The notes under the pieces were generated by a model. That model made no database searches and was not told the DNA's origin. It worked only from the letters and a program-made list of their open reading frames with translations. A program made the translations under genes and the position numbers. This document shows, piece by piece, positions 10,119-21,454 of a stretch of 64,000 nt of DNA. Source of the DNA: Bacteroidota bacterium. GTDB taxonomy: Bacteria > Bacteroidota > Bacteroidia > Bacteroidales > UBA12077. Position 1 is the stretch's first letter, and every line of letters begins with the position of its first letter. The stretch lies in assembly GCA_020444275.1 (NCBI GenBank), contig JAHLLG010000001.1:496001-560000 (forward strand), given 5' to 3'.

Positions 10119-12227
10119 ATGAGTAAAACGCTGCAAAATACCAGAAATATCGGAATCATGGCACACATTGATGCCGGTAAAACCACTACAACAGAACGTA
10201 TTCTGTTTTATACTGGTATTACTCATCGTATTGGTGAAGTTCATGATGGAGCTGCTACAATGGACTGGATGGTTCAGGAGCAGGAAAGAGGGATTACGAT
10301 TACTTCCGCAGCTACTACTGCATATTGGAAGTATTTAAATCAGGATTATAAGATAAACATTATCGACACACCAGGTCACGTTGATTTTACCGTTGAGGTT
10401 GAAAGGTCATTGCGTGTTCTGGATGGAGCTATAGCTGTTTTTTGTGCTGTAGGTGGAGTGGAACCACAATCTGAAACTGTTTGGCGACAAGCGGATAAAT
10501 ATAATGTACCAAGAATGGCATTCGTAAATAAAATGGATCGTTCGGGTGCTGATTTTTATTCTGTTGTGAACCAGATTAAAGAAAAACTAGGTGCAAATCC
10601 GGTGCCATTGCAAATTCCAATAGGAGCTGAAGAGAATTTTAGAGGAGTTATCGACCTTATCGAAAATAAAGCGGTTGTTTGGCACGATGATGAAAAGATG
10701 GGAACGAATTACGAGTTGGTTGATATTCCGGAAGAGCACGTTGGTGAAGCAGAAGAGTGGAGAGGTAAACTTATCGAAGCTGTTGCAGAGTATGACGACG
10801 CATTGCTAGAGAGATATTTTGAGGATCCTGACTCCATTACTAAAGATGAAATGTTAGATGTTATTCGTAAAGCGACTATAGAAATGACTATTACTCCAGT
10901 GCTTTGCGGATCAGCATTTAAAAATAAAGGTGTTCAACGATTATTAGATGCTATTGTGGCATTCTTACCTAGTCCCTTAGATGTAGGTAGCGTTTCAGGC
11001 GTTAATCCTAAAAACGATGAGGTTGTTGAACGTAAACCAGATGCAAGCGAACCATTGGCTGCGCTTGCTTTCAAGATTGCTACCGATCCTTATGTAGGTC
11101 GATTAGCATTTTTAAGAGTTTATTCAGGTAAAATCGAGGCTGGGTCTTATGTTATGAATGTTAGAACCGGTAAACGCGAAAGAATTTCTCGATTGTACCA
11201 AATGCATGCCAATAAACAAAATCCAAAAGATGTAATTGAGGCTGGAGATATTTGTGCAGCAGTTGGATTTAAAGATTTAAGAACTGGTGACTCTTTATGC
11301 GACGAAAAGAAACAAATCGCATTGGAATCAATGGAATTTCCTGATCCAGTAATTGGTGTTGCTGTTGAGCCAAAAACTCAAAAAGATTTAGATAAATTAA
11401 ATCTTGCATTACATAAATTAGCAGAAGAGGATCCAACATTTACAGTGAAAGTCGACGATGATTCAGGACAAACTGTAATTAGTGGTATGGGAGAACTACA
11501 CCTGGAAATTCTTATCGACCGATTAGTGCGAGAATTTAAAGTGGAATGTAACCAAGGTGCACCACAGGTGAATTATAAGGAAGCAATTACCGAAACTGTT
11601 AGTCATCGTGAAACGTTCAAGAAACAAACAGGTGGACGTGGTAAATTCGCCGATATTCAGATTGAAATAGGACCTGCTGATGAAGATCATGTTGGGTTAC
11701 AATTTATAGATAAAATAAAAGGTGGAAATATTCCGAAAGAATATGTTCCGTCTGTTCAGAAAGGATTTGAAGAAGCAATGTACAATGGAGTATTAGCAGG
11801 TTACCCTGTTGATAGTTTAAAGGTTACATTACTTGATGGATCATATCATGAGGTAGATTCAGATCAATTATCTTTCGAAATAGTAGCAAAGCAAGCATTT
11901 AGAAATGCTTGTGTTAAAGCAAAGCCAAAATTACTTGAACCTATTATGGCTGCTGAAGTAGTTACACCTGAAGAATATATGGGTGATATCATTGCTGACT
12001 TTAACAGACGTAGAGGTAAAGTAGAAGGCATGGAAAATAGAGGTGGTGCCAGAGTTATAAAAGCAAAAGTACCATTAGCAGAAAAATTCGGTTATGTAAC
12101 CGTATTACGAACAATCAGTTCGGGTAGAGCTACTTCTACAATGGAATTTTCTCATTACGAAGAAGTTCCTGCTGGAATTGCTCAAGAAATAGTAGAGAAA
12201 GCAAAAGGTAAAAGTGAATTTGTTTAA
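10119..12227 (+). CDS. fusA: Elongation factor G
   Basis: [36 protein letters not shown]; str operon position. Confidence 0.99.
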   Translation: MSKTLQNTRNIGIMAHIDAGKTTTTERILFYTGITHRIGEVHDGAATMDWMVQEQERGITITSAATTAYWKYLNQDYKINIIDTPGHVDFTVEVERSLRVLDGAIAVFCAVGGVEPQSETVWRQADKYNVPRMAFVNKMDRSGADFYSVVNQIKEKLGANPVPLQIPIGAEENFRGVIDLIENKAVVWHDDEKMGTNYELVDIPEEHVGEAEEWRGKLIEAVAEYDDALLERYFEDPDSITKDEMLDVIRKATIEMTITPVLCGSAFKNKGVQRLLDAIVAFLPSPLDVGSVSGVNPKNDEVVERKPDASEPLAALAFKIATDPYVGRLAFLRVYSGKIEAGSYVMNVRTGKRERISRLYQMHANKQNPKDVIEAGDICAAVGFKDLRTGDSLCDEKKQIALESMEFPDPVIGVAVEPKTQKDLDKLNLALHKLAEEDPTFTVKVDDDSGQTVISGMGELHLEILIDRLVREFKVECNQGAPQVNYKEAITETVSHRETFKKQTGGRGKFADIQIEIGPADEDHVGLQFIDKIKGGNIPKEYVPSVQKGFEEAMYNGVLAGYPVDSLKVTLLDGSYHEVDSDQLSFEIVAKQAFRNACVKAKPKLLEPIMAAEVVTPEEYMGDIIADFNRRRGKVEGMENRGGARVIKAKVPLAEKFGYVTVLRTISSGRATSTMEFSHYEEVPAGIAQEIVEKAKGKSEFV

Positions 12228-12238
12228 TTAGGATAAAG

Positions 12239-12544
12239 ATGAGCCAGAAGATTAGAATTAAATTGAAATCTTACGATCACAATCTTGTAGATAAATCTGC
12301 AGAGAAAATTGTGAAGACGGTTAAATCCACTGGTGCTGTAATTAGTGGTCCAATACCACTACCTACACACAAAAGAGTGTTTACAGTATTACGTTCTCCT
12401 TTCGTTAATAAGAAATCAAGAGAACAGTTTCAACTATCATCTTATAAAAGATTATTAGATATCTATAGTTCAACACCAAAAACTATCGATGCACTAATGA
12501 AGTTGGAATTACCAAGTGGGGTAGAAGTAGAAATCAAAGTGTAA
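12239..12544 (+). CDS. rpsJ: 30S ribosomal protein S10
   Basis: [22 protein letters not shown]; first gene of S10 block. Confidence 0.99.
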   Translation: MSQKIRIKLKSYDHNLVDKSAEKIVKTVKSTGAVISGPIPLPTHKRVFTVLRSPFVNKKSREQFQLSSYKRLLDIYSSTPKTIDALMKLELPSGVEVEIKV

Positions 12545-12567
12545 TTAAAAAGTAAAAACGAAAAAAC

Positions 12568-13185
12568 ATGCCAGGATTAATTGGAAAAAAGATTGGAATG
12601 ACTTCCATCTTCAGTGCCGAGGGAAAAAATATTCCATGCACTGTTATTGAGGCTGGGCCATGCGTTGTAACTCAGGTTAGAACACCTGAAAAAGATGGTT
12701 ACGATGCGTATCAATTGGCTTTTGATGAAAAAAGGGAAAAGAACACCAGCGCACCTTTGAAAGGACATTTTAAGAAAGCTGGAACTACACCTAGAAGAAT
12801 TTTACACGAGTTTAAAAACTTCGCTAAAGAATATAAAGTAGGCGAAGATGTAACAATCGATATCTTTAATGAAGATATGTGGGTTGACGTGGCTGGATAC
12901 ACCAAAGGTAAAGGTTTTCAAGGGGTAGTTAAGCGCTATGGTTTTCATGGTGTTGGTGGACAAACACACGGTCAGCACAACAGATTACGTGCACCGGGTT
13001 CATTAGGTGCTTCTTCGTATCCTTCGAGAGTATTTAAAGGCATGAGAATGGCTGGTCAAACTGGTAATAAAAAGGTTAAAATGATTAACCTTAAAGTTAT
13101 CAAGGTTATAAAGGAGAATAATTTATTAGTTGTTAAGGGATCGGTTCCTGGAGCAAAAGGTTCATATTTAATTATTCAGAAGTAA
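12568..13185 (+). CDS. rplC: 50S ribosomal protein L3
   Basis: [15 protein letters not shown]..., [15 protein letters not shown]. Confidence 0.99.
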   Translation: MPGLIGKKIGMTSIFSAEGKNIPCTVIEAGPCVVTQVRTPEKDGYDAYQLAFDEKREKNTSAPLKGHFKKAGTTPRRILHEFKNFAKEYKVGEDVTIDIFNEDMWVDVAGYTKGKGFQGVVKRYGFHGVGGQTHGQHNRLRAPGSLGASSYPSRVFKGMRMAGQTGNKKVKMINLKVIKVIKENNLLVVKGSVPGAKGSYLIIQK

Positions 13186-13814
13186 TGGAATTATCTATAG
13201 TAAATATATCAGGAAAAGACACCGGTAAAAAGGTTACCTTGAATGATTCAATTTTTAAAATTGAACCAAATGATCATGCTATTTATTTAGATGTTAAACA
13301 ATATCTGGCAAATAAGCGTCAAGGTACTCATAAAGCAAAAGAAAGATCTGAAATCACCGGTAGTACCAAAAAGATTAAACGTCAAAAGGGTACAGGAACA
13401 GCTAGAGCAGGTAGTATTAAATCACCAGTTTTCAGAGGAGGAGGAAGAGTTTTTGGTCCACAACCAAGAGATTATTCTTTCAAGTTAAACAGAAAGGTTA
13501 AACAACTTGCTCGTAAATCAGCTTTATCTTATAAAGCAAATGATAAGAACATAAAAGTTTTAGAAGACTTCAATTTTGAAGCCCCTAAAACAAAAGAATT
13601 TGTAGCGCTTAGAAATAATCTGGAAGTAGCTGATAAAAAAGTACTTTTAGTTTTATCAGAACAAAATAATAATATATATTTGTCATCCAGAAATTTACAG
13701 GATGTTAAAGTAGTAACTGTTTCTGAGCTAACTACTTATGATATAATGAATGCGACAGTTGTTCTCTTTTTAGAGAATTCAATTGAACCACTGCATAAAA
13801 TGTTTAGAATATAG
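13185..13814 (+). CDS. rplD: 50S ribosomal protein L4
   Basis: [34 protein letters not shown]; starts in TAATG overlap with rplC. Confidence 0.98.
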   Translation: MELSIVNISGKDTGKKVTLNDSIFKIEPNDHAIYLDVKQYLANKRQGTHKAKERSEITGSTKKIKRQKGTGTARAGSIKSPVFRGGGRVFGPQPRDYSFKLNRKVKQLARKSALSYKANDKNIKVLEDFNFEAPKTKEFVALRNNLEVADKKVLLVLSEQNNNIYLSSRNLQDVKVVTVSELTTYDIMNATVVLFLENSIEPLHKMFRI

Positions 13815-13828
13815 TAAAAATAGATACG

Positions 13829-14119
13829 ATGGATATTTTATTGAAGCCAATAGTTACCGAAAAAATGACCATGCAAGGTGAAGAGTTCAACCGATATGGT
13901 TTTATAGTAGATACAAGGGCAAATAAGCTTCAGATTAAAAAAGCTGTTGAAGACATGTATGGTGTTTCAGTTGAATCTGTAAATACTATGCGCTACTTAG
14001 GTAAGCAAAAGTCTCGATATACAAAATCTGGTATTATCGAAGGCAAATCAAAGTCTTTTAAAAAGGCTATTGTGACTTTAGCAGAAGGAGAAAAAATAGA
14101 TTTTTATAGCAATATTTAA
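13829..14119 (+). CDS. rplW: 50S ribosomal protein L23
   Basis: [11 protein letters not shown]..., [23 protein letters not shown]. Confidence 0.98.
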   Translation: MDILLKPIVTEKMTMQGEEFNRYGFIVDTRANKLQIKKAVEDMYGVSVESVNTMRYLGKQKSRYTKSGIIEGKSKSFKKAIVTLAEGEKIDFYSNI

Positions 14120-14124
14120 TTGAT

Positions 14125-14949
14125 ATGGCAGTACGTAAATTAAAACCTGTAACACCAGGACAAAGACATAAGATTATAGGTGCTTTTGATACAATAACAA
14201 AGAGTGCACCTGAAAAATCTTTGTTGGCTCCGATGAAAAAGTCAGGGGGAAGGAATAATCAAGGAAGAATGACCATACGATATGTAGGTGGTGGTCATAA
14301 ACAACGATATAGAATGATCGATTTCCTTCGCAACAAAGATGGAATGGAAGCAACTGTAAAGAGTATAGAGTATGATCCAAACAGAACTGCTCGTATTGCA
14401 TTAGTTGTTTATAAAGATGGAGAAAAGCGATATATTTTGGCGCCGAATGGATTAAAAGTTGGACAAACTGTGAAATCTGGTAAAGGGGTAGCTCCAGAAG
14501 TTGGAAATACTTTGTTTTTATCAGACATACCATTAGGAACCATTATACATAACATTGAGTTACAACCAGGTAGAGGTGGCATCCTAGCAAGAAGCGCAGG
14601 TACATATGCGCAATTAACTTCTCGTGACGGGAAATATGCAATTGTTAAGTTACCATCGGGCGAAACAAGAATGGTTCTTGTTACCTGTCGTGCAACTATC
14701 GGAACAGTTTCTAACGCCGACCATAGCTTAGAAGTTTCTGGTAAGGCAGGTAGAAAGAGATGGTTAGGTAGAAGACCTAGAGTGCGTGGTGTTGTAATGA
14801 ATCCTGTAGATCACCCAATGGGTGGTGGTGAAGGACGCTCCTCTGGAGGTCATCCTAGATCAAGAAATGGTGTTCCTGCAAAAGGATATCAGACAAGAGC
14901 CAAGAAAAAGGCTTCTAATAAGTATATTGTTGAAAAACGTAAGAAATAA
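14125..14949 (+). CDS. rplB: 50S ribosomal protein L2
   Basis: [17 protein letters not shown]..., [21 protein letters not shown]. Confidence 0.99.
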   Translation: MAVRKLKPVTPGQRHKIIGAFDTITKSAPEKSLLAPMKKSGGRNNQGRMTIRYVGGGHKQRYRMIDFLRNKDGMEATVKSIEYDPNRTARIALVVYKDGEKRYILAPNGLKVGQTVKSGKGVAPEVGNTLFLSDIPLGTIIHNIELQPGRGGILARSAGTYAQLTSRDGKYAIVKLPSGETRMVLVTCRATIGTVSNADHSLEVSGKAGRKRWLGRRPRVRGVVMNPVDHPMGGGEGRSSGGHPRSRNGVPAKGYQTRAKKKASNKYIVEKRKK

Positions 14950-14960
14950 AATAGATTATT

Positions 14961-15224
14961 ATGAGTCGATCATTGAAAAAAGGCCCATTTATTGATTTTA
15001 AGTTAGAGAAGAGAGTTCTTGAAATGAACGAATCAGGTAAAAAATCTGTGATTAAAACCTGGTCAAGAAGATCAATGATATCTCCTGATTTCGTTGGGCA
15101 CACAATAGCTGTTCACAACGGAAATAAATTTATACCGGTATACGTGACTGAAAATATGGTTGGACACAAATTAGGTGAATTTGCTCCTACCAGAACATTT
15201 AGAGGACACGCTGGTAATCGATAA
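14961..15224 (+). CDS. rpsS: 30S ribosomal protein S19
   Basis: [12 protein letters not shown]..., [18 protein letters not shown]. Confidence 0.99.
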   Translation: MSRSLKKGPFIDFKLEKRVLEMNESGKKSVIKTWSRRSMISPDFVGHTIAVHNGNKFIPVYVTENMVGHKLGEFAPTRTFRGHAGNR

Positions 15225-15265
15225 ATAAAACCAAGGATAGTATACATTAAAAATATTTCACTATA

Positions 15266-15685
15266 ATGGGTGCAAGAAAAAGAATAAGAGCAAACCAGAT
15301 AAAAGAGAGCAAAAAGAATCAATATTTTGCTGTGCTTCGTAACTGCCCTACATCTCCAAGAAAGATGAGATTAGTTGCAGATATGGTTAGAGGAATGGAT
15401 GTAAATAAAGCTCTTGATGTATTAAAATATAGTTCGAAAGAAGCCTCAAATCGTTTAGAGAAATTACTTTTATCTGCAATTGCAAACTGGCAGGTTAAAA
15501 ACGAAGGCGTTCGAATTGAAGATAGCAAATTGATCGTGAAAGAGATCTTTGTTGATGGTGGTAGAACACTAAAGAGAATTCAACCTGCTCCACAAGGTAG
15601 AGCACACAGAATTCGTAAAAGATCAAACCACGTGACATTAGTGCTTGATAATTTAAATAACAACGATACTCAAACAGAACAATAG
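15266..15685 (+). CDS. rplV: 50S ribosomal protein L22
   Basis: [14 protein letters not shown]..., [16 protein letters not shown]. Confidence 0.98.
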   Translation: MGARKRIRANQIKESKKNQYFAVLRNCPTSPRKMRLVADMVRGMDVNKALDVLKYSSKEASNRLEKLLLSAIANWQVKNEGVRIEDSKLIVKEIFVDGGRTLKRIQPAPQGRAHRIRKRSNHVTLVLDNLNNNDTQTEQ

Positions 15686-16393
15686 ATGGGACAAAAAGTT
15701 AATCCGATAGGAAATCGATTAGGGATCATTAAAGGATGGGATTCTAATTGGTACGGTGGAAGAAATTATGCTGATAAGATAGTTGAGGATAATAAGATAA
15801 GAAAATATCTTGAGGCTCGATTAGCAAAAGCAAGTATTTCTAAAATTGTTATTGAAAGAACTTTAAAACTTATAACCGTTACTGTAAATACTGCTCGTCC
15901 AGGTATCATTATTGGTAAAGGTGGCCAGGAAGTAGACAAACTTAAAGAAGAGTTAAAGAAAATTACTCGTAAAGAGGTGCAAATTAACATCTTCGAAGTT
16001 AAAAGACCGGAACTGGATGCTACTATCGTGGGTAACGCAATTGCTCGTCAGATCGAAGGTAAAGTGTCATACCGTCGTGCGATAAAAATGGCAATTGCAT
16101 CAACAATGAGAATGGGTGCAGAAGGTATTAAAGTTCAAATTTCAGGTCGTTTGGGTGGTGCTGAAATGGCACGTACAGAAGTGTACAAAGAGGGACGTAC
16201 TCCGTTACATACGTTCCGTGCCGATATTGATTATGCATTATGCGAAGCTTTAACCAAAGTTGGTTTAATTGGTATTAAAGTTTGGATATGTAAAGGTGAA
16301 GTTTATGGAAAACGAGACCTTACGCCAAATTTCAACGCCGGAAAAAGCCAAAAACCAGGCAAAGGTGGCTTCAATAAGAGAAAAAGAAAATAA
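15686..16393 (+). CDS. rpsC: 30S ribosomal protein S3
   Basis: [14 protein letters not shown]..., [16 protein letters not shown] (KH domain). Confidence 0.99.
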   Translation: MGQKVNPIGNRLGIIKGWDSNWYGGRNYADKIVEDNKIRKYLEARLAKASISKIVIERTLKLITVTVNTARPGIIIGKGGQEVDKLKEELKKITRKEVQINIFEVKRPELDATIVGNAIARQIEGKVSYRRAIKMAIASTMRMGAEGIKVQISGRLGGAEMARTEVYKEGRTPLHTFRADIDYALCEALTKVGLIGIKVWICKGEVYGKRDLTPNFNAGKSQKPGKGGFNKRKRK

Positions 16394-16418
16394 GGCGATA
16401 ATTTAAAGATTACAAAGA

Positions 16419-16847
16419 ATGTTACAGCCAAAGAAAACTAAATACAGAAGAGTCCAAAAGGGCAAGATGAAAGGAAATGCCGGAAGAGGTAATCAGCTTG
16501 CATTTGGTTCTTTCGGAATAAAGGCACTTGATGAGTGTTGGATGACAGGGCGACAAATTGAAGCAGCTCGACAAGCTGTGACAAGATATATGAAACGTGA
16601 AGGGCAAATCTGGATCAGAGTATTTCCTGATAAGCCAATCACTAAAAAGCCTGCTGAAGTTCGTATGGGTAAAGGTAGAGGAGCACCAGAAGGATTTGTT
16701 GCACCAGTTAAACCAGGTAGAATTATCATGGAAGCTGAAGGTGTACCAATGGCTGTTGCTCAGGAAGCATTACGTCTTGCTGCTCAGAAATTACCTATAC
16801 CTGTGAAATTCGTTGTTAGACGTGATTATGTTGAAAAAACAAATTAG
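16419..16847 (+). CDS. rplP: 50S ribosomal protein L16
   Basis: [19 protein letters not shown]..., [17 protein letters not shown]. Confidence 0.99.
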   Translation: MLQPKKTKYRRVQKGKMKGNAGRGNQLAFGSFGIKALDECWMTGRQIEAARQAVTRYMKREGQIWIRVFPDKPITKKPAEVRMGKGRGAPEGFVAPVKPGRIIMEAEGVPMAVAQEALRLAAQKLPIPVKFVVRRDYVEKTN

Positions 16848-16853
16848 TGCGAA

Positions 16854-17060
16854 ATGAAAAGTTCTGAAATAAGAGAGTTAACAACAAAGGAGTTAGAAGA
16901 GAGAATCGATACTGAGAATACTCATTTAACTCGTCTAAAGCTTAATCATGCTGTGTCTCCTTTAGACAATCCTTTAAAGATTAAAGAAACACGCAAGAAT
17001 ATTGCAAGATTAAAAACTGAGTTGCGAAAGAGAGAATTAAACGAAAATTCGAACAGTTAA
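16854..17060 (+). CDS. rpmC: 50S ribosomal protein L29
   Basis: MKSSEIRELTTKELEERI..., ETRKNIARLKTELRKRE. Confidence 0.97.
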   Translation: MKSSEIRELTTKELEERIDTENTHLTRLKLNHAVSPLDNPLKIKETRKNIARLKTELRKRELNENSNS

Positions 17061-17069
17061 TTTTTGAAG

Positions 17070-17330
17070 ATGGAAACAACTAGAAAATTGAGAAAAGAAC
17101 GTATTGGTGTTGTTGTTAGTAATAAAATGGATAAAACCATAGTAATTACTGTAGAACGTAAAGTTAAACACCCAATGTACGGAAAATTCGTTAAGCGCAG
17201 ACAAAAATTTACTGCTCATGACGAAGAGAACACTTGCAATATAGGGGATACTGTTAGGATTATGGAAACCAGACCTTTGAGCAAAAATAAATGTTGGAGA
17301 TTAGTAGAAATCATTGAAAGAGTTAAATAG
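17070..17330 (+). CDS. rpsQ: 30S ribosomal protein S17
   Basis: [35 protein letters not shown] at 17070 preferred over the upstream TTG at 17064. Confidence 0.97.
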   Translation: METTRKLRKERIGVVVSNKMDKTIVITVERKVKHPMYGKFVKRRQKFTAHDEENTCNIGDTVRIMETRPLSKNKCWRLVEIIERVK

Positions 17331-17332
17331 TC

Positions 17333-17698
17333 ATGATACAACAAGAAAGTAGACTAACAGTAGCGGATAACAGTGGTGCAAAAGAGGTTCTTTGTATACG
17401 CGTTTTGGGCGGTACTAAAAAGAGATATGCCTCTATTGGAGACCAAATAGTGGTTACTGTTAAAAGTGCTTTACCATCAGGAGAAGTAAAAAAAGGAACA
17501 GTGAGTCGTGCCGTTGTGGTGAGGACTAGAAAAGAAGTTCGTCGACCAGATGGTTCTTATATTCGTTTCGATAACAATGCAGTTGTATTGTTAAATAACG
17601 CAGGTGAGATTCGTGGAACACGTATCTTTGGCCCAATGCCAAGAGAATTACGTGAAAATTATATGAAGATTATCTCATTAGCTCCAGAAGTATTATAA
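17333..17698 (+). CDS. rplN: 50S ribosomal protein L14
   Basis: [27 protein letters not shown]. Confidence 0.99.
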   Translation: MIQQESRLTVADNSGAKEVLCIRVLGGTKKRYASIGDQIVVTVKSALPSGEVKKGTVSRAVVVRTRKEVRRPDGSYIRFDNNAVVLLNNAGEIRGTRIFGPMPRELRENYMKIISLAPEVL

Positions 17699-17716
17699 TT
17701 AAAAAATAATTGCTGC

Positions 17717-18040
17717 ATGCGAAAGAAATTACACATTAAGAAAGGCGATACTGTTTACGTAAATGCAGGTGAATATAAAGGACAACAAGGAAAAGTCCTT
17801 GAGGTGATTTACGACAAGGAGAAAGCAATTGTTGAAGGTGTTAATATGGTTTCAAAACATACTAAGCCTAACGCTAATAATCCACAAGGTGGTATCGTAA
17901 AAAAGGAAGGCCCTATTCACATATCAAATTTGATGGTGGTTGACCCGTCTACCGGAGAACCTACAAGGATCGGTAGAAAACTGAATGATAAAAATAAATT
18001 AGTGCGATATTCAAAAAAATCAGGAGAGGAGATTAAGTAA
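17717..18040 (+). CDS. rplX: 50S ribosomal protein L24
   Basis: [28 protein letters not shown] (KOW). Confidence 0.98.
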   Translation: MRKKLHIKKGDTVYVNAGEYKGQQGKVLEVIYDKEKAIVEGVNMVSKHTKPNANNPQGGIVKKEGPIHISNLMVVDPSTGEPTRIGRKLNDKNKLVRYSKKSGEEIK

Positions 18041-18597
18041 TGGAATATACGCCTGTTTTACAGAAGAAATACAAAGAGAACATAATACCAGCTCTTACAA
18101 AGGAATTCAATTACAAAACAGTAATGCAAGTTCCAAGATTGGTTAAAATTACTTTAAACCAAGGTGTTGGTCAGGCAGTTGCAGATAAAAAACTTATCGA
18201 AACTGCGCAGGAAGAATTAACGCTTATTGCAGGGCAAAAAGCAGTTAAAACCTATTCGAAAAAAGACATATCAAACTTCAAATTAAGAAGAGGTATGCCA
18301 ATTGGAGTAAAAGTTACATTGCGTCAAACAAAAATGTATGAATTCTTAGAAAGATTAATTTCTATTTCTCTACCAAGAATTCGTGACTTCAACGGTGTAA
18401 GCTCAAAGTTTGATGGTCGTGGTAATTATACTATGGGAATCCAGGAACAAATTATTTTCCCTGAGATCGATTTAGATAAAATCAACAAAATCTTAGGTTT
18501 GGAAATAACATTTGTTACAACAGCCCAAACTGATGAAGAAGGATTTGCGTTACTACGTGAATTTGGTATTCCATTTAAAAACGTAAAAAAGAATTAG
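18040..18597 (+). CDS. rplE: 50S ribosomal protein L5
   Basis: [14 protein letters not shown]..., [21 protein letters not shown]. Confidence 0.99.
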   Translation: MEYTPVLQKKYKENIIPALTKEFNYKTVMQVPRLVKITLNQGVGQAVADKKLIETAQEELTLIAGQKAVKTYSKKDISNFKLRRGMPIGVKVTLRQTKMYEFLERLISISLPRIRDFNGVSSKFDGRGNYTMGIQEQIIFPEIDLDKINKILGLEITFVTTAQTDEEGFALLREFGIPFKNVKKN

Positions 18598-18603
18598 ATA
18601 GTT

Positions 18604-18873
18604 ATGGCTAAAGAATCAATGAAAGCCCGTGAAAGAAGGCGACAAAAATTGGTTGATAAGTATGCTGAAAAAAGAGCAAAACTTAAAGCAGAAGGTGATT
18701 ATGTAGGATTGAGCAGATTGCCTAAAAACTCTAATCCGATTAGACTTCATAATAGATGTTTAATAACTGGAAGACCAAAAGGTTATATGAGACAGTTTGG
18801 TATTAGTAGAATTACCTTTAGAGAAATGGCTTCGAAAGGTTTAATACCTGGTGTAAAGAAGGCAAGTTGGTAG
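18604..18873 (+). CDS. rpsN: 30S ribosomal protein S14, long zinc-independent form
   Basis: [17 protein letters not shown]..., [26 protein letters not shown]. Confidence 0.98.
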   Translation: MAKESMKARERRRQKLVDKYAEKRAKLKAEGDYVGLSRLPKNSNPIRLHNRCLITGRPKGYMRQFGISRITFREMASKGLIPGVKKASW

Positions 18874-18898
18874 ATTGTAAATAAAATTAAGAAGAGAT

Positions 18899-19297
18899 AT
18901 GATCACAGATCCGATAGCAGATTATCTTACTCGTATTAGAAATGCCGTGATGGCAAATCATAGGGTAGTAGAAATTCCTGCTTCAAATTTAAAGAAAGAC
19001 ATTACTAAATTACTTTATGATAAAGGATATATCTTGTCATATAAATTTGAAGACGACAGTAAGCAAGGAATTATAAAGATAGCTTTAAAATATCATCCGG
19101 AAACTAAAGCTCCAGCTATTCGTTCAATCGAAAGAGCGAGTAAACCGGGATTAAGAAAATATGTAAATACTAACGAAATACCAAGAGTACTAAACGGTTT
19201 AGGTATTGCTGTGTTATCAACATCGAAAGGTGTTATTACTGATAAAGAAGCACGTACTTTAAACGTTGGTGGTGAGGTATTATGTTACGTACATTAA
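18899..19297 (+). CDS. rpsH: 30S ribosomal protein S8
   Basis: [22 protein letters not shown]-terminal GGEVLCYVH. Confidence 0.99.
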   Translation: MITDPIADYLTRIRNAVMANHRVVEIPASNLKKDITKLLYDKGYILSYKFEDDSKQGIIKIALKYHPETKAPAIRSIERASKPGLRKYVNTNEIPRVLNGLGIAVLSTSKGVITDKEARTLNVGGEVLCYVH

Positions 19298-19300
19298 AAA

Positions 19301-19307
19301 GGAGGAG
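19301..19307 (+). promoter_or_regulatory. Strong Shine-Dalgarno-like sequence upstream of rplF
   Basis: GGAGGAG, 6 nt before ATG at 19314. Confidence 0.6.
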
Positions 19308-19313
19308 TTCTAA

Positions 19314-19868
19314 ATGTCACGAATAGGAATATTACCAATAGATTTACCAAGCGGTGTTACTGTGACTGTTAGCGATACTAATGAGGTGAAAGTTAAAGGA
19401 CCTAAAGGAGAAGTTTCGCAACAAGTAGACCCTGAAATCAAAATTGAAGTAAAAGAAAACCAGATTACTGTTGAACGACCAAACGATGAGAAAAAATTTA
19501 AATCATTACACGGATTATATCGTTCATTAATCAATAACATGGTTGTAGGAGTATCCGAAGGATATACTGTTAAACAAGAATTAGTAGGTGTTGGATATAG
19601 AGCAGAAGCTAAAGGTCAGATATTAGAGCTTAGTTTAGGTTTTTCTCACGATATTCATTTTCAAATACCTGAAGAGGTTAAGGTTGAAGCAGCACAGGAA
19701 AGAAGGGCAAATCCTATTATCACTTTAACAAGTGCTAATAAACAGTTAATAGGTGAGGTTGCTGCAAAAATTCGTTCACTAAGACCACCAGAGCCATACA
19801 AAGGTAAAGGTATTAAGTTTGTTGGTGAGCAATTACGTAGAAAAGCCGGTAAATCTGCTAGTGTATAA
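19314..19868 (+). CDS. rplF: 50S ribosomal protein L6
   Basis: MSRIGILPIDLPSGVTV..., PPEPYKGKGIKFVGE. Confidence 0.99.
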   Translation: MSRIGILPIDLPSGVTVTVSDTNEVKVKGPKGEVSQQVDPEIKIEVKENQITVERPNDEKKFKSLHGLYRSLINNMVVGVSEGYTVKQELVGVGYRAEAKGQILELSLGFSHDIHFQIPEEVKVEAAQERRANPIITLTSANKQLIGEVAAKIRSLRPPEPYKGKGIKFVGEQLRRKAGKSASV

Positions 19869-19890
19869 CGTATTTTAAAAAACAAGAGTC

Positions 19891-20250
19891 ATGGCTTTAA
19901 CAAAGCAAGAGAGAAGATTTAGAATAAAAAAGCGAATTCGCAAGGATATAAATGGTTCGGCGACTAAGCCAAGAATGTCTGTTTTTAGAAGTAATAAACA
20001 GATATATGTTCAGTTTATTGATGATCTTGAGGGAAAAACATTACTTTCAGTTTGTTCAAGAAACAAAGAGATAGCTGAAAAAGGTAATGTAGCTAAAATA
20101 GAACAAGCTAAATTAGTTGGTACTTTAGCAGCTAAAAAAGCTTTGGAAAATGGAATCACTGATGTCGTTTTCGATAGAAACGGCTATTTATATCATGGTA
20201 GAGTAAAATCATTAGCAGAGGCTGCCAGAGAGGGTGGACTTAAATTTTAA
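19891..20250 (+). CDS. rplR: 50S ribosomal protein L18
   Basis: [20 protein letters not shown]..., [28 protein letters not shown]. Confidence 0.99.
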   Translation: MALTKQERRFRIKKRIRKDINGSATKPRMSVFRSNKQIYVQFIDDLEGKTLLSVCSRNKEIAEKGNVAKIEQAKLVGTLAAKKALENGITDVVFDRNGYLYHGRVKSLAEAAREGGLKF

Positions 20251-20262
20251 GATAAAGAGATT

Positions 20263-20778
20263 ATGTCAACAAATATTAGAAAAGTTAAAACCAGCGATTT
20301 AGAATTAAAGGACAGACTCGTTAGTATACAAAGAGTAACAAAAGTTACTAAAGGGGGTCGTAATTTTGGTTTTACTGCCATTGTTGTTGTAGGTAACGAA
20401 GATGGTATTGTAGGTTACGGTCTTGGAAAGGCTAAAGAGGTTACAACTGCAATTGCAAAAGGTGTTGAAGCTGCTAAGAAAAATTTAGTGAAAGTACCAA
20501 TTTATAAAGGTACAATTCCTCACGAACAAATTTCTCGATACGGTGGAGCACAAGTTTTCCTTAAACCAGCATCTAGTGGTACAGGAGTTAAGGCAGGTGG
20601 TGCAATGCGTGCTGTCCTTGAAAGTGTTGGAGTAAAAGATGTGCTAGCAAAATCAAAAGGATCAAGTAACCCTCACAACCTTGTAAAAGCAACAATCGAC
20701 GCATTACTGGAATTACGCGATGCAAGAGCAGTTGCTGAACAAAGAGGTGTTACCCTTGATAAAGTATTTAATGGATAA
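20263..20778 (+). CDS. rpsE: 30S ribosomal protein S5
   Basis: [33 protein letters not shown]. Confidence 0.99.
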   Translation: MSTNIRKVKTSDLELKDRLVSIQRVTKVTKGGRNFGFTAIVVVGNEDGIVGYGLGKAKEVTTAIAKGVEAAKKNLVKVPIYKGTIPHEQISRYGGAQVFLKPASSGTGVKAGGAMRAVLESVGVKDVLAKSKGSSNPHNLVKATIDALLELRDARAVAEQRGVTLDKVFNG

Positions 20779-20798
20779 TGACCTTTAATTAAAATCTC

Positions 20799-20978
20799 AT
20801 GGCGAAGATAAAAGTTACACAAATAAAGAGCGGAATTGGAAGTACCAAACGCCAAAAAAGAACCTTAGAAGCACTTGGTATTCGTAAAATGAATAATACC
20901 ATTGAGGTTGAAGATTCTCCTCAAGTTCAGGGAATGATTACCAAAGTAAGACATTTACTAAAGGTTGAAGAAAAATAA
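20799..20978 (+). CDS. rpmD: 50S ribosomal protein L30 (59 aa, absent from the supplied ORF track)
   Basis: MAKIKVTQIKSGIGSTKRQKRTLEALGIRKMNNTIEVEDSPQVQGMITKVRHLLKVEEK. Confidence 0.97.
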   Translation: MAKIKVTQIKSGIGSTKRQKRTLEALGIRKMNNTIEVEDSPQVQGMITKVRHLLKVEEK

Positions 20979-21002
20979 TAACGATTAATTGAAAGTAAAG
21001 AT

Positions 21003-21449
21003 ATGGATTTAAGTAACTTAAAACCAGCTGAAAACTCAACAAAGAGTAGCAAAAGACTTGGTAGAGGACAAGGATCAGGAAAAGGTGGAACGGCTACAAG
21101 AGGTCATAAAGGACAAAAGTCAAGATCCGGATACTCTAAAAAAGTTGGTTTTGAAGGTGGACAAATGCCTTTACAGCGTCGTGTACCAAAATTTGGTTTC
21201 ACAAATATTTCTCGTAAGGAATATAAAGGAATTAATATAGAGACTTTAGAACAATTAGCTGAAAAGAAAGGTTTATCTACAATTGATGTAGAAACTTTGA
21301 TAGATGCCGGATTAGTTAAGAAAAACAGTCTGGTAAAAATATTGGGTAATGGCAATTTAACCAAAAAATTAGAGGTTAAAGCACATGCATTCTCAAAATC
21401 TGCTATCAAAGCAATTGAATCAGTTGAAGGAACCGTAGTAAAATTATAA
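21003..21449 (+). CDS. rplO: 50S ribosomal protein L15
   Basis: RLGRGQGSGKGGTATRGHKGQKSRSG...FEGGQMPLQRRVPK. Confidence 0.99.
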   Translation: MDLSNLKPAENSTKSSKRLGRGQGSGKGGTATRGHKGQKSRSGYSKKVGFEGGQMPLQRRVPKFGFTNISRKEYKGINIETLEQLAEKKGLSTIDVETLIDAGLVKKNSLVKILGNGNLTKKLEVKAHAFSKSAIKAIESVEGTVVKL

Positions 21450-21454
21450 TTTAA

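Noticed and set aside
10119-12239. Missing tuf gene between fusA and rpsJ
   Set aside because: Absence of tuf at this position is common in Bacteroidota, where tuf sits elsewhere; not unusual.
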